From positions 1 through 55,695 of the forward strand of contig QZKS01000092.1 in the NCBI GenBank assembly GCA_003599865.1: DNA of 55,695 nt, written 5' to 3'. Below the pieces are notes generated by a model. The model saw nothing but the letters and a program-made list of their open reading frames with translations, was not told where the DNA came from and did no database searches. Positions 15,793 to 24,897 of the stretch are shown one piece after another. Position 1 is the stretch's first letter. Every line of letters begins with the position of its first letter. Origin of the DNA: Desulfobacteraceae bacterium. Its GTDB lineage: Bacteria > Desulfobacterota > Desulfobacteria > Desulfobacterales > SURF-7. The translations under genes and the position numbers were made by a program.

Positions 15793-16980
15793 TCAATTCG
15801 TTGCATAAGAATCGATTGCCTGGATAACCTGTTTTTGATGCGTTGTTGGCAGACCGACCGAGCAGGGGATACTGAGCCCCTCGTTAAACAGCCGTTGGGC
15901 AACTTCCCCGCCGATTTTGGGTGAAGATGCATGCGCCGGGGAACAATGCAGGGGTTGCCAGAGAGGCCTGGTTTGAATATTTCGGTTCGCAAGCTTTTTC
16001 ATCAATCCCCGGCAATCCATTCCATAATCTCTTTCATTAACTCGAATGGTGTAAAGCCAGAAGGTGCTGAAAGTATCCGGGGACTCGTTTGGTAAGATAA
16101 TTCCTTTAACTTTGGAAAGATGATCATTGTAATACGATGCAATTCGCCTTTTGGCTGCAACGAACCGGTCAAGCATTTCCATCTGGGCGCATCCCATGGC
16201 TGCCTGTAGATTGGTCAAGCGATAGTTGTACCCGATTTCATTATGGATGTATTCGATCGGGTTGTCTTTGGCCTGGGTAGTCAGATAGCGTGCCTTTTCT
16301 GCCCAATCCGGATTGTTGCTCACGATCATACCGCCGCCGCCGGTGGTGATAATCTTGTTACCGTTAAAACTGAAACAGCCGATGTCGCCGATGGTCCCTA
16401 ATGGGCGATTCTTGTATTTGGCTCCCAGCCCTTCGGTCGCATCTTCGATCACAGGCAGCTCAAACCGGTGTGCAAGTTCGAGAATCGGATCCATGTCCAC
16501 CGCGTGTCCGAGAATATGAACCGGCAGAATCGCTGCCACCCGCCGTCCGGTTGTCTTGTTCGTCAATTGCCGATTCCGGTATACACAACCCCGGCGGAGA
16601 AAGTCGTCGACACGCTGGGGGTCCATCTGCCAGTAACGGTCTTCCACATCAATGAATACCGGCCATGCACCGGTATAACGGACCGCATTGGCCGGTGCAA
16701 TGAAGGTAATACACGGAACCAGCACCTCATCTTCCGGTCCCACTCCTGCGCATAGGAGCGCAACATGAAGGGCTGCCGTACCGTTTACGGTAGCCACGGC
16801 ATGACCGGCTCCGGTATAATGTCTCAACGCATTCTCAAATTTATCTACATAAGCCCCTACCGAAGATACCCACCCGGTGTCTAAGCAGTCTTTGATATAC
16901 AGCCATTCATTGCCCTGGATTTCGGGAATGCAGAGTGGTATCGGATTGTCGGTGGTTGAAGGGGAGTGTTCAGGTTGCAT
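15793..16980 (-). CDS. legC: LegC-family sugar aminotransferase
   Basis: This protein of 395 residues belongs to the DegT/DnrJ/EryC1 fold-type I aminotransferases. It starts IPLCIPEIQGNEWLYIKDCL, which is typical of the LegC subfamily. The PLP-binding lysine is K209 in FSFNGNKIITTGGGG, and D180 in LPVIEDATEGLG pairs with the ring nitrogen. It should move an amino group from glutamate to the 4-keto sugar made by LegB, in the legionaminic acid pathway. Its start overlaps the end of legB by 11 bases. It could also serve a bacillosamine-type amino sugar, but the set of neighbours favours the nonulosonate route. Confidence 0.88.
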   Translation of the reverse strand: MQPEHSPSTTDNPIPLCIPEIQGNEWLYIKDCLDTGWVSSVGAYVDKFENALRHYTGAGHAVATVNGTAALHVALLCAGVGPEDEVLVPCITFIAPANAVRYTGAWPVFIDVEDRYWQMDPQRVDDFLRRGCVYRNRQLTNKTTGRRVAAILPVHILGHAVDMDPILELAHRFELPVIEDATEGLGAKYKNRPLGTIGDIGCFSFNGNKIITTGGGGMIVSNNPDWAEKARYLTTQAKDNPIEYIHNEIGYNYRLTNLQAAMGCAQMEMLDRFVAAKRRIASYYNDHLSKVKGIILPNESPDTFSTFWLYTIRVNERDYGMDCRGLMKKLANRNIQTRPLWQPLHCSPAHASSPKIGGEVAQRLFNEGLSIPCSVGLPTTHQKQVIQAIDSYATN

Positions 16981-17953
16981 AGATATCCGGCCGGTACCTT
17001 TCAGGATGCTCCTGGATCCAGTTGATGGTTCTTTTCAGACCTTCTTCAAGGTCAACTTTCGGGGTCCAGCCGATAAGATTTCGCGCCAGCGAACTGTCTG
17101 CCAGAAGCCGCTCCACTTCGCTTTTTTCGGGTCTTTCGCGCTTCCGGTCCCGCTTGATTTTTATGTTACTTCCGGTCAGGCGGATGATCAGCTCCGCCAA
17201 GTCACCGATGCTGATTTCACGGCCGGATCCGATATTCATGGTTCGGCCGATGGCTTCGGGGCTTTGAGCCGCCAGCAGAAATCCGTCTACTATGTTTGCA
17301 ACAAAATTCATGTCGCGTGTCGGTGACAGGCTCCCCAGCCGGATCGTTTTACTGAACAGGCATTGCGCAATGATCGTCGGAATAACGGCCCGCTGAGACT
17401 GACGTGGTCCAAACGCGTTGAAGGGTCTCACGGTGGTGACCGGAACGCTGAAAGAAAGATGATATGCTTCCGCCATTTTATCGGCCCCGATTTTACTCGC
17501 CGAGTAGGGGGACTGCCCCTGCAGTGGATGGTCTTCTGATATGGGGACGCTTCTGGCAGTTCCGTAAACTTCGCTGGTAGAGGTGTGAACGATTCGTTCT
17601 ACGCTGAATTCGCGGGCTGCCTGAAGTATATTGAGAGTGCCCTGGATATTGGTACTTATGTATGATGCAGGCGCCTCGTAGGAATAGGGGATGGCGATCA
17701 GCGCCGCAAGGTGGAAAACGATATCACGGTCTTTTACTGCTCGACGAACACTATCCGTATCCCGGATATCACCGTTGAAAAATTCGATATGATCATCCGA
17801 TTCCGAATTCTCCAGCCATCCCCGGTTTCCAAGTGCGTTATAATGGATCATGGCTCTGACATCCGCACCTTCCCGGAGTAATCTTTCGGTAAGGTGACTT
17901 CCGATGAATCCGCCGGATCCGGTAACCAGAATACGTTTACCTTTCATACTCAC
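16970..17953 (-). CDS. legB: LegB-type nucleotide-sugar 4,6-dehydratase
   Basis: An extended SDR of 327 residues. The NAD loop is TGSGGFIG at residues 11-18, TSTSEVYG lies at 124-131, and the catalytic Y150xxxK154 is in PYSASK. It should convert a nucleotide-linked GlcNAc to the 4-keto-6-deoxy sugar; in Campylobacter LegB acts on GDP-GlcNAc. The start is a GTG at 17953 that shares GTGA with the stop of the upstream gene. A GGGAGG lies eight bases before it, so the GTG is preferred over the ATG at 17947. It forms one block with ptmE-like and legC. Confidence 0.88.
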   Translation of the reverse strand: MSMKGKRILVTGSGGFIGSHLTERLLREGADVRAMIHYNALGNRGWLENSESDDHIEFFNGDIRDTDSVRRAVKDRDIVFHLAALIAIPYSYEAPASYISTNIQGTLNILQAAREFSVERIVHTSTSEVYGTARSVPISEDHPLQGQSPYSASKIGADKMAEAYHLSFSVPVTTVRPFNAFGPRQSQRAVIPTIIAQCLFSKTIRLGSLSPTRDMNFVANIVDGFLLAAQSPEAIGRTMNIGSGREISIGDLAELIIRLTGSNIKIKRDRKRERPEKSEVERLLADSSLARNLIGWTPKVDLEEGLKRTINWIQEHPERYRPDIYAT

Positions 17954-19029
17954 GTTTTTATCCTCCCGTTTAATAAATCCGATCGAGCCTTGTCATAATC
18001 CGCATGCCGACCGATATCGATCCAGTATTCCATGATAGGAAAAGTGATTACACGGTACTTTTTTGAAATCAGTTTTTCTATCAGATCGGTCATGTCATAA
18101 TGCTCGTCTTTGGGAATGTGGTTGTATACCACCGGGGAAAGCAAGTATATCCCTGCATTGACGAGAAATTTCTGGGTTGGTTTTTCCCGAATCGTCTTTA
18201 TGATGACACCGTCACACTCTATAACGCCATACGGAATTGAGACATCGTAAGCCCGCGCCCCCACAGTTAGATCGGCCTTGTGTTCCCTGTGATAGTCCAG
18301 CATGGCCCGAAAATCCACATTGGTCATGATATCCCCGTTGATGACAAGTACCGGAAGATCCGGCGCATCCATCAATCCCAAGGCGCCTGCTGTACCCAGG
18401 GGCTTATCCTCTGAAACATACTCTATCTCCACTCCGAAGTCACGGCCGTCACCAAAGTAGTCTTTGATTTTGTTCGCCATGAAGTGGGTTGTAACATTGA
18501 TATTTTTGATGCCGGAGCTTTTCAGTTTGTCGATGATATGCTCCATAATCGGTCGTTCGCCGATCGGCAGCATCGGTTTCGGCATGTCTTCGGTAAGCGG
18601 ATGCAGTCTTTTTCCGAAACCGCCGGCCATGACGACGGCCTGAAGCTGAATACCTTCTTCATGCAGCAGGTCGCCCCGGAGCAGCAGATCGACAGCCTTG
18701 CCCTGGGAATCGACGATGGGCAGATGATTCACCAGAAAGTCACGGGCATGGTTCATTAAGTGAAGAGCTTTTGCGGCATCCGTCCCAACAGGCGCGGTCA
18801 ATGGATTGGCAGTAGCAATGGAAAGGCATGATGAATCCAGTGAGATGTTGTTCATGATCGCACGCCTGATATTGCCATCGGTCAGAACCCCGACTATTTT
18901 TCCGGTTTCGTCACACAACAGAAGAATACCGATCCCACCCTTGTCTAATACATCCAGGGCTTCGGCAATTGTTGCTTCCGGTGAGATCGTGACTTTAGCC
19001 AGTCGGTGTCTGGTATTTTCGGGGTTCAT
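17950..19029 (-). CDS. ptmE: PtmE-like CBS-domain sugar-1-phosphate nucleotidyltransferase
   Basis: The 359-residue protein has two CBS domains (about residues 8-125), which sense adenosyl ligands. A nucleotidyltransferase domain follows, with AVVMAGGFGKRLHPLTEDMP at 131-150 and KPMLPIG next. In Campylobacter jejuni the CBS-fused PtmE makes GDP-glucosamine from glucosamine-1-phosphate and GTP, the first committed step of GDP-based legionaminic acid synthesis. I infer the same here, because legB and legC follow directly. The donor nucleotide cannot be read from the sequence. It shares ATGA with the gene upstream. Confidence 0.85.
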   Translation of the reverse strand: MNPENTRHRLAKVTISPEATIAEALDVLDKGGIGILLLCDETGKIVGVLTDGNIRRAIMNNISLDSSCLSIATANPLTAPVGTDAAKALHLMNHARDFLVNHLPIVDSQGKAVDLLLRGDLLHEEGIQLQAVVMAGGFGKRLHPLTEDMPKPMLPIGERPIMEHIIDKLKSSGIKNINVTTHFMANKIKDYFGDGRDFGVEIEYVSEDKPLGTAGALGLMDAPDLPVLVINGDIMTNVDFRAMLDYHREHKADLTVGARAYDVSIPYGVIECDGVIIKTIREKPTQKFLVNAGIYLLSPVVYNHIPKDEHYDMTDLIEKLISKKYRVITFPIMEYWIDIGRHADYDKARSDLLNGRIKT

Positions 19030-19682
19030 TTCTTTGATCTGTTTTTAATGGTCTTTGCCGGATTTCCAACAACAACCCGATTGTCAGGTACATCGTTTAC
19101 AACCACCGCCCCAATGCCTATTATAACATTATTTCCGATATGGATGTTCTGTCGGATCGATGCATTTGCGCCGATATGGGAACGATCGCCAACGCAGACG
19201 CCGCCGGAAAGAATTGCACCTGGTGCGATGTGAACATGATGACCAATAATACAATCATGTTCGATGGTGGAGTTTGTATTGAGAATCACATTAGATCCTA
19301 TTTGTGCACAGGCGTTGACAACGACGCCTGCCATGATAACCGCTCCGTCTTCTATAGAAGCGGATTTCGAAATAATGCAGGACGGGTGTCGCACCTGGAT
19401 GGGTGAGAGCTCTAAATTTTGGGCAGACAGAAAAAGCCGTATTCGGATAGTTGGATCTTCAGCACCTCCGACACCGATAAAAAAATGATAAATACCCTTT
19501 TCTTTGAGCGATGCAGCCAAATCATCTCCTCCCAGCACAGGAATGTTCTGTATTGATGTCCCGTGAAGGTTCGGGTCTGAATCCAGAAATCCAATCGGTT
19601 TGTACTGTTTTCCTTCCAGAAGGATTTCCAGGATTACTTTGGCATGGCTACCGGCGCCAAATCCGATAACAGGTATTTTCAT
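19026..19682 (-). CDS. NeuD/PglD-family sugar O- or N-acyltransferase
   Basis: This protein of 218 residues has a small Rossmann-like N-terminal domain (VIGFGAGSHAKVILEIL). It is followed by a left-handed beta helix with hexapeptide repeats (GAVIMAGVVVNACAQIGSNV and onwards) and ends VVVGNPAKTI. H-containing IEHDCIIGHHVHIAPGA carries the likely catalytic histidine of the PglD/NeuD group. In legionaminic acid synthesis LegH acetylates the 4-amino sugar made by LegC, and that role fits here. An O-acetylating NeuD role is the alternative. The start has an AGGA ribosome-binding site. Confidence 0.85.
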   Translation of the reverse strand: MKIPVIGFGAGSHAKVILEILLEGKQYKPIGFLDSDPNLHGTSIQNIPVLGGDDLAASLKEKGIYHFFIGVGGAEDPTIRIRLFLSAQNLELSPIQVRHPSCIISKSASIEDGAVIMAGVVVNACAQIGSNVILNTNSTIEHDCIIGHHVHIAPGAILSGGVCVGDRSHIGANASIRQNIHIGNNVIIGIGAVVVNDVPDNRVVVGNPAKTIKNRSKK

Positions 19683-19719
19683 GATTTGTTCCTATTGCGT
19701 CCTGTGTGAAGGGAGCAGG

Positions 19720-20772
19720 CTACTGTAAATCAGACCACTTCAATTCTTCATCCTCTTTCATATCACGTTTTAGAGAACGGCCAACGATGTATTTCAGTTC
19801 GTCCGGAGAGATACCGGTTCCCGGTCGCTTGAAATCAATGTCCTTGGTTGAAAGCCTGTCACCTCTTTTAAGGGGTTTTTTTATTACCACGCATCTTCGA
19901 AATTTTTGTCGTTTTTCTTTTTCTGCCTGCCTGACTATTCTTTTATAGTTTCCTAAAGCATTAAAAATATTTCGGCTTTCCTCTACAATTTTTTTGAGCT
20001 CATCAGGCTCAGCCGATATCCAATGATCCCAGCCGGCTAAATTTTTATCCAGTGTAAAATGTTTTTCAATGATACAGGCACCCAGCGCTACCGCTGCAAG
20101 AGGGATTGAGGTTCCTATGGTGTGGTCACTGAAACCTACCGGCAGTTGAAAAGTCTGCTCCAGCATCTTGATGTTGTTCAGATGAATATCATCGTACTCA
20201 GGCGGATAAATGGATATGCAATGCAGGAGAACAATCGGTCCGGAGCCGTTTGATTTCAATATATCTACTGCACGATCTATCTCAGCAAGGGCAGCCATTC
20301 CTGTAGAAAGAATTATGGGTTTTCCAGTTGAGGCAACATATTCCAGTAGAGGGACGTGAACAATATCCATTGAGGCTATTTTATGAGCTGGTACACTGAG
20401 CGATTCCAATAGGTCGACTTCTTCCGGCGAAAAACAGCTTGACAGAAAAGCGATTTTTTTCTCATGGCAATAAGCGGATATTGCTATATGCTGATCCTGC
20501 GTGAGCTGGTATTTTTCCACCATCGCTTCCAGGGAACCAAAATGGCGTTTTTTATCATCATAGCTTATATTTCGGGAATACTCCTGTGTACTGATCAGGG
20601 AAGATTTCGACCATGACTGAAATTTAACGGCATCCGCCCCGCAAGCCACGGCCGCATCAATTATCCTTCTGCAAAGATCCATATCTCCATTATGATTGGA
20701 ACCGATTTCCGCAATGATATATGGGGGGTGATTCGGTCCGATCAGACGGTTGCCGATGTTTACGGGTTCCAT
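19720..20772 (-). CDS. neuB: NeuB/LegI-family nonulosonic acid synthase
   Basis: The 350-residue protein has the NeuB barrel, with YIIAEIGSNHNGDMDLCRRI near the start and KFQSWSKSSLIS. The two metal-binding histidines are in GFSDHTIG and IIEKHFTLDK. The C-terminal 70 residues form the SAF antifreeze-like domain (RRCVVIKKPLKRGDRLSTKD). It condenses a 2-acetamido-type six-carbon sugar with phosphoenolpyruvate to make a nine-carbon nonulosonic acid. I chose the ATG at 20772 because GGAGG lies a few bases before it; a longer frame starts at 20811. It overlaps the upstream glycosyltransferase gene by 13 bases. The substrate is probably 2,4-diacetamido-2,4,6-trideoxymannose, inferred from LegB and LegC. 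Confidence 0.88.
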   Translation of the reverse strand: MEPVNIGNRLIGPNHPPYIIAEIGSNHNGDMDLCRRIIDAAVACGADAVKFQSWSKSSLISTQEYSRNISYDDKKRHFGSLEAMVEKYQLTQDQHIAISAYCHEKKIAFLSSCFSPEEVDLLESLSVPAHKIASMDIVHVPLLEYVASTGKPIILSTGMAALAEIDRAVDILKSNGSGPIVLLHCISIYPPEYDDIHLNNIKMLEQTFQLPVGFSDHTIGTSIPLAAVALGACIIEKHFTLDKNLAGWDHWISAEPDELKKIVEESRNIFNALGNYKRIVRQAEKEKRQKFRRCVVIKKPLKRGDRLSTKDIDFKRPGTGISPDELKYIVGRSLKRDMKEDEELKWSDLQ

Positions 20773-21656
20773 ATTTCCTCCAGTTTCGGATGGGCGACAA
20801 ACCACCACCATGCAAGTTCGACGGGGAGCCTGTTAAGTGCATCCGTGTATTCGCTCAGGGTTCGGGCGGATTCGTGAATGGCGTTGAAAAATCGGGTGAT
20901 TCTCAGGTTTTCTTTTTCCAGCATATCCCGGACGTTCTCCGGCAGTTGAGGTTCACTGTTAAAAACAAACCGGTAATGATTCATTACCAGTCCGGTTGCC
21001 TTGATTACCTTGGCCTCTGTAAAGGGAGGCAGCAATTGGGCTGTATTTTCAGCGTGCTGACGATACCACATGTGAATCTCATGGTCAAAATGTATCTTCA
21101 TACCCTGAATCCATGCCCGTGTTCCGAGAAACCAGTCCATAAGAACACATTCGGAGGGAACAGGCAGGCACGCTTTCAGTTTTTTTGTTCGCCAGGCCGT
21201 ATTCGACAGCCCCAGTACATTGGTACGGGCCAGGGTCGCAACCTTTGCATTTTTTCCGGAAAGCGGCATCGTCAGGTGAAGGTCGGAACCGTCATGGCGC
21301 ATCAGCTTCATGGAGCATGCGTGTACGTCTTCATGCTGAAGATTTTTTTTTGCAGCCTCAACCCGTGTTGGGAAAAGAACGTCGTCGCTGTCGGTAAAAA
21401 CAATACAGGTGTATTCATCAATGATCCGCAGGATTGCACGCTGACGAACCTGGATTGGAGTATCATCGGGTTTACCGGGAACCAGGGTTGCGTTGAGATC
21501 TTTTCCGATGAGGGCATGAACCTGTGAGGTAGACAAACCATCTACACCTATCCAGACGTCAAACATTGGATCGGTCTGCTGTTTTACAGAATTGCTCCAG
21601 GCAGATAAATACGGTTCCACACCGGGATAGACCGTTGTATAGAGAGCAGTCTTCAT
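20760..21656 (-). CDS. GT-A glycosyltransferase within the nonulosonate block
   Basis: The 298-residue protein starts MKTALYTTVYPGVEPYLSAW and has VWIGVDGLS near residues 34-42 and CIVFTDSDDVLFPTRV with DSDD at 89-92. This is a GT2-like fold. The sequence departs from common GT2 enzymes, and I cannot name a subfamily. Its start shares one base with the stop of the cytidylyltransferase gene (TGATGA), and its end overlaps neuB. The tight coupling suggests a link to the nonulosonic acid, perhaps as the transferase that follows or prepares its attachment. That is inference from position. Confidence 0.75.
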   Translation of the reverse strand: MKTALYTTVYPGVEPYLSAWSNSVKQQTDPMFDVWIGVDGLSTSQVHALIGKDLNATLVPGKPDDTPIQVRQRAILRIIDEYTCIVFTDSDDVLFPTRVEAAKKNLQHEDVHACSMKLMRHDGSDLHLTMPLSGKNAKVATLARTNVLGLSNTAWRTKKLKACLPVPSECVLMDWFLGTRAWIQGMKIHFDHEIHMWYRQHAENTAQLLPPFTEAKVIKATGLVMNHYRFVFNSEPQLPENVRDMLEKENLRITRFFNAIHESARTLSEYTDALNRLPVELAWWWFVAHPKLEEIWNP

Positions 21657-22486
21657 CAGTTGGTGTTTTTAAAGCAGGCTTTTGCTTTTTTTGCTCGATC
21701 AGACATCATTTGCAGACATTCGGCAAAGGTGATGGTGGTTTCACCCGGCATCTTGATCGCTGTATCATCAGGAATGCCTGTGTATTCCGGGCTGGCATCC
21801 AGCAGGGCGACGACATCTTCGATTCGCGGTCCGGCCGCTGTGGGTGGAAACTTTGAAAAGATGTTTTTCATAAACGATAGGTCTTCAGGGGTATCTACTG
21901 TAAGCGAGTAGTGGGGCCGGTTGACTTCAGGCGGGGCGTCCAGCACCGCACAGCGGAAATGATCCGGGTCAAAGGCATACAGCATAAGATACTCGCTGCT
22001 TTTTGTGTCCGGAATTCGCTTTTTTAAACGGGCTATCATATCCATGGACATCAGTTCGGCGGTGACACCCAGCGGAAGACCGTTGGTGCGGGTGTATTCG
22101 GCATCAAGCTTAACATGCTGTCGGACCATCTGGTCAATGTTCACCGGGCAGGTCAGGACATTATCTCCGGTAACGCGCACCAGAATATCCGCATCAAAAG
22201 CCTTTCCGGCAGAGTAAAACCTGGAAAAAACATCCTCATGACTGCCGGCAAAGGACTGAATACCGCTTTCTCGCGCCACATCTATCAGGATTTTATCTTC
22301 CTTGTCGGTTGATGTACATACAACAATCTCATCGATTGTTTCGGCTGTTTTCATTCGGTCGATCAGGAGTCTAATCATGGGCTTACCATGGATTTCAGCC
22401 ATGGCTTTGCCCGGCAGACGGGTTGATTTCATGCGTACGATGATACATGCGATTATTTTTTTCTTTGAGAAGGCACCTGGGGCCAT
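21656..22486 (-). CDS. SpsF-type cytidylyltransferase, probable CMP-nonulosonate synthetase
   Basis: The 276-residue protein begins KKKIIACIIVRMKSTRLPGK. VRMKSTRLPGK is the nucleotide loop of the CMP-sugar synthetase fold, and GSHEDVFSRF and VRVTGDN are hallmarks of SpsF. In Bacillus subtilis, spsF lies beside the NeuB-like spsE, and here neuB lies one gene away. It probably activates the nonulosonic acid with CTP, but classic NeuA or LegF proteins have a different set of motifs. The last 40 residues (MPGETTITFAECLQMM) are an extra tail. AAGGAG precedes the ATG. No other CMP-sugar synthetase is in the window. Confidence 0.8.
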   Translation of the reverse strand: MAPGAFSKKKIIACIIVRMKSTRLPGKAMAEIHGKPMIRLLIDRMKTAETIDEIVVCTSTDKEDKILIDVARESGIQSFAGSHEDVFSRFYSAGKAFDADILVRVTGDNVLTCPVNIDQMVRQHVKLDAEYTRTNGLPLGVTAELMSMDMIARLKKRIPDTKSSEYLMLYAFDPDHFRCAVLDAPPEVNRPHYSLTVDTPEDLSFMKNIFSKFPPTAAGPRIEDVVALLDASPEYTGIPDDTAIKMPGETTITFAECLQMMSDRAKKAKACFKNTN

Positions 22487-22555
22487 TCTATTCTCCTTTG
22501 TAAGATTGTTTAGGATATCGAAAAATAAAATTGATACAGGCAGAGAAGAAACATT

Positions 22556-23950
22556 TCATTGTAAGGTCGCTTCAATCATGTCTGTTAATTGGCCGTCCCT
22601 GTAAAATTTCCACGTTCTGTTTAGGTAGATAGGGGACCCCTGTCGGATATGATTCAATGCCATGGGGCCTTTTAATGAAATTTTTTCGATATTTTCGTCG
22701 GTTATCCGGAACCAGGCGACTGTTCGCATGTTAAACAGGTTAGCGATTCCATCTTTGCTTCTTATGAATAACGTTATCGAATAATCCCCCGGTGTGATCG
22801 GTGGACTTGCGAAGCAGCATTCAACGATCCCGGATCCTTCCACGCTGTCTGGCCCGCTCCCGTCGATGAGCATGCCGGCTTCCGTAAATCCACCCCAACG
22901 TTTTGAAAAAATTCGCATATTGAAGAGGGGGGTTTCGATCCGGGCCTGAGTGTAATAGTGGATTCTGACTGTCAGATCAGACCTGAAGGGGAACTCTGTA
23001 TCCGGCTTACCTTCGGCATTTACTATTTCAACATTTTCAATTGCAATGAGATCTTTGTTTTTATTTAAAGTTTCCAGTCCTTCGGATTCTCTTTGTTCAT
23101 CTCTTGATTTCAGATAAGCTTTTGTCATTTCCGTGGTACGCCCTTGATATTTAACACCCTCTTTTCGAGATTCCTCCATGGATCGGCGTTCCTGATCATC
23201 AAGATAGGCGCGGACCACCTCACTGGCTTCTCCGTATTGAATGACATTTCCTTTATCAATCCAGAGAGCCTTGTTACACAGCGCCTCAACCTGGTACAAA
23301 CTATGGGTGACAAATATAATCGCTTTATCCGACTTGCGCAAGGAATCCATCCTGCGCATGCACTTTTCCTGAAATGCCATGTCCCCGACGGCCAGCACCT
23401 CATCAATCAAAATGATGTCCGGGTCAAGCTGGGCAATAATGGAAAAGCCCAGTCTTGATTTCATGCCGGAACTGTATTTATTGACCGGCATGTCCATAAA
23501 GTCTTTCAAGCCGGAGAACTCTATAATATGGGGGATGGCTTCATCGATTTTTTCCCTGGGGATTCCAAGTACGGCAGCGTTTATATAAACATTTTCCCTC
23601 CCGGTAAGAATGGGATTGAAGCCGGCACCAAGTTCGATCAGGGCCTGAACCTGTCCTTTCATCGTGATTTTACCCGTATCCGGTTTTATGAGACCGCACA
23701 GCAATTTTAGAAGCGTACTCTTGCCTGCGCCGTTCTGCCCCACAAGACCGAGCATTTCTCCCCGCCGCACTTCAAACGATACATTTCTCAGAGACCAGAA
23801 TTCTCCCGGCCGCAATTTGGTTCCATCTTTTCGGATCGTCAGGACTTCATTTGTAATGTCCTTCACCCCGTACCACAGGGACTGTTTCAGATCTTTACAG
23901 AATTTTTTGGAAACGTTTTCACATGTTATCAATGCTTCATTTTGGCTCAT
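22556..23950 (-). CDS. wzt: Wzt-type polysaccharide export ATPase with C-terminal binding domain
   Basis: This protein of 464 residues is an ABC ATPase with Walker A GQNGAGKST at 71-79, signature NKYSSGM near 157-163, Walker B IILIDE at 179-184 and H-loop THS. The C-terminal region from about residue 300 (IENVEIVNAEGKPDTEFPFR onward) is a Wzt_C-like beta-sandwich that in E. coli O8/O9 binds the capped O-antigen. Between them lies a charged helical linker with two similar segments, RAYLDDQERRSMEESRK and KAYLKSRDEQRESEG. It drives export of the finished glycan through Wzm. It shares ATGA with wzm. Confidence 0.92.
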   Translation of the reverse strand: MSQNEALITCENVSKKFCKDLKQSLWYGVKDITNEVLTIRKDGTKLRPGEFWSLRNVSFEVRRGEMLGLVGQNGAGKSTLLKLLCGLIKPDTGKITMKGQVQALIELGAGFNPILTGRENVYINAAVLGIPREKIDEAIPHIIEFSGLKDFMDMPVNKYSSGMKSRLGFSIIAQLDPDIILIDEVLAVGDMAFQEKCMRRMDSLRKSDKAIIFVTHSLYQVEALCNKALWIDKGNVIQYGEASEVVRAYLDDQERRSMEESRKEGVKYQGRTTEMTKAYLKSRDEQRESEGLETLNKNKDLIAIENVEIVNAEGKPDTEFPFRSDLTVRIHYYTQARIETPLFNMRIFSKRWGGFTEAGMLIDGSGPDSVEGSGIVECCFASPPITPGDYSITLFIRSKDGIANLFNMRTVAWFRITDENIEKISLKGPMALNHIRQGSPIYLNRTWKFYRDGQLTDMIEATLQ

Positions 23951-24816
23951 GAGCTGATCCTCTCAACCAGAATCGGTATGGAAAGCCTGAATACAACCCA
24001 TGTGATCAATAATCCGATCAGCATCAGTGCCGAAACCGAAAAAAAGGGAATGGGATTGTTGAGTGTGCCTTCCGTTGCCATATCTCTGATTCCGATCAGG
24101 ATGGGACTGACCGGGTTAATAACGGAGAGAAGGGTGAATGGGAAATTGACCGGCGGCGGATAGACCACCGGCGTGATAAAAAACCAGAGGCCGGTAACAA
24201 CGGTGAGCATCTGAATGATATCCTGATACAGGACGCTGAGAGGTGTCAGTGCCAGTCCGATCGTCGTGCCCAACAGGATCAGGAGGACAATGGATAGCAG
24301 TGCAAACAGCAGTCCCCAGGAAATCGGTATTCGATAATAAACAAACAGGCCGAAAATAATCAGAAGCTTAATTCCGGCGTTGAACACGACTTTCCCGATT
24401 CCGGAAAGAATCAGTGCTTCTTTTGGAAAAGTGATTTTCGTCAGCAGGACATGTGATGCCGCTACCGTCTGGATGGGCGCATTCAGGCTTTCCACAAAAA
24501 TTGCCCACAAGACGGTTCCGAACATGACAAAGACCGGGTAGGGTATGTCAGTCGTCCGGATATTAAAGATCTGTCTTTGATTCAAAACAATAAATACAAA
24601 AGCAGTGGCAACCGGAGGGATGAAGGCCCATAAAATTCCAAAAATGGATTGCCGGTACTGCGCTTTGATATCCCGACTCATCAGGCGCAAAGCCAGTTCT
24701 TTTGAAGATAAGAGATCTTTCCACATGCTTTTAAACATAGCCAGAGGATTGCGCAGACTTGAATCCGGTGTGTACTCAACCACAGGCAGGTTGTTATGCG
24801 TTGTTTTTCGTTTCAT
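23947..24816 (-). CDS. wzm: Wzm-type ABC-2 polysaccharide export permease
   Basis: The 289-residue protein has an N-terminal cytoplasmic stretch, then about six membrane helices starting near IFGILWAFIPPVATAFVFIV. A re-entrant gate-helix region follows, with FFITPVVYPPPVNF. It is the membrane partner of Wzt and should carry undecaprenyl-linked polysaccharide across the inner membrane. The region LMSRDIKAQYRQSIFGILW matches the usual coupling segment of the family. With Wzt it makes this a transporter-dependent (not Wzx/Wzy) system. It is followed upstream by the SGNH gene after about 80 bases without a gene. Confidence 0.92.
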   Translation of the reverse strand: MKRKTTHNNLPVVEYTPDSSLRNPLAMFKSMWKDLLSSKELALRLMSRDIKAQYRQSIFGILWAFIPPVATAFVFIVLNQRQIFNIRTTDIPYPVFVMFGTVLWAIFVESLNAPIQTVAASHVLLTKITFPKEALILSGIGKVVFNAGIKLLIIFGLFVYYRIPISWGLLFALLSIVLLILLGTTIGLALTPLSVLYQDIIQMLTVVTGLWFFITPVVYPPPVNFPFTLLSVINPVSPILIGIRDMATEGTLNNPIPFFSVSALMLIGLLITWVVFRLSIPILVERISS

Positions 24817-24897
24817 TTCCGATATCCAGATTATGTTGAAAAAATGGCATTGATTTGCATTTTTGAGTTTTGTTGAAGCGGCTTTATAACCTTCTCA

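Noticed and set aside
20721-21527. A 268-codon plus-strand ORF
   Set aside because: It is antisense to the DSDD-type glycosyltransferase and has no domain.
24817-24831. Short match TTTCCGATATCCA shared with the region near 6386
   Set aside because: A 13-base match is expected by chance in a window of this size, and the contexts are unrelated.
24817-24897. Weak A+T-rich hairpin (AAAAATGC...GCCATTTTTT) upstream of wzm
   Set aside because: The stem has a bulge and few G-C pairs, so it is not a credible terminator.
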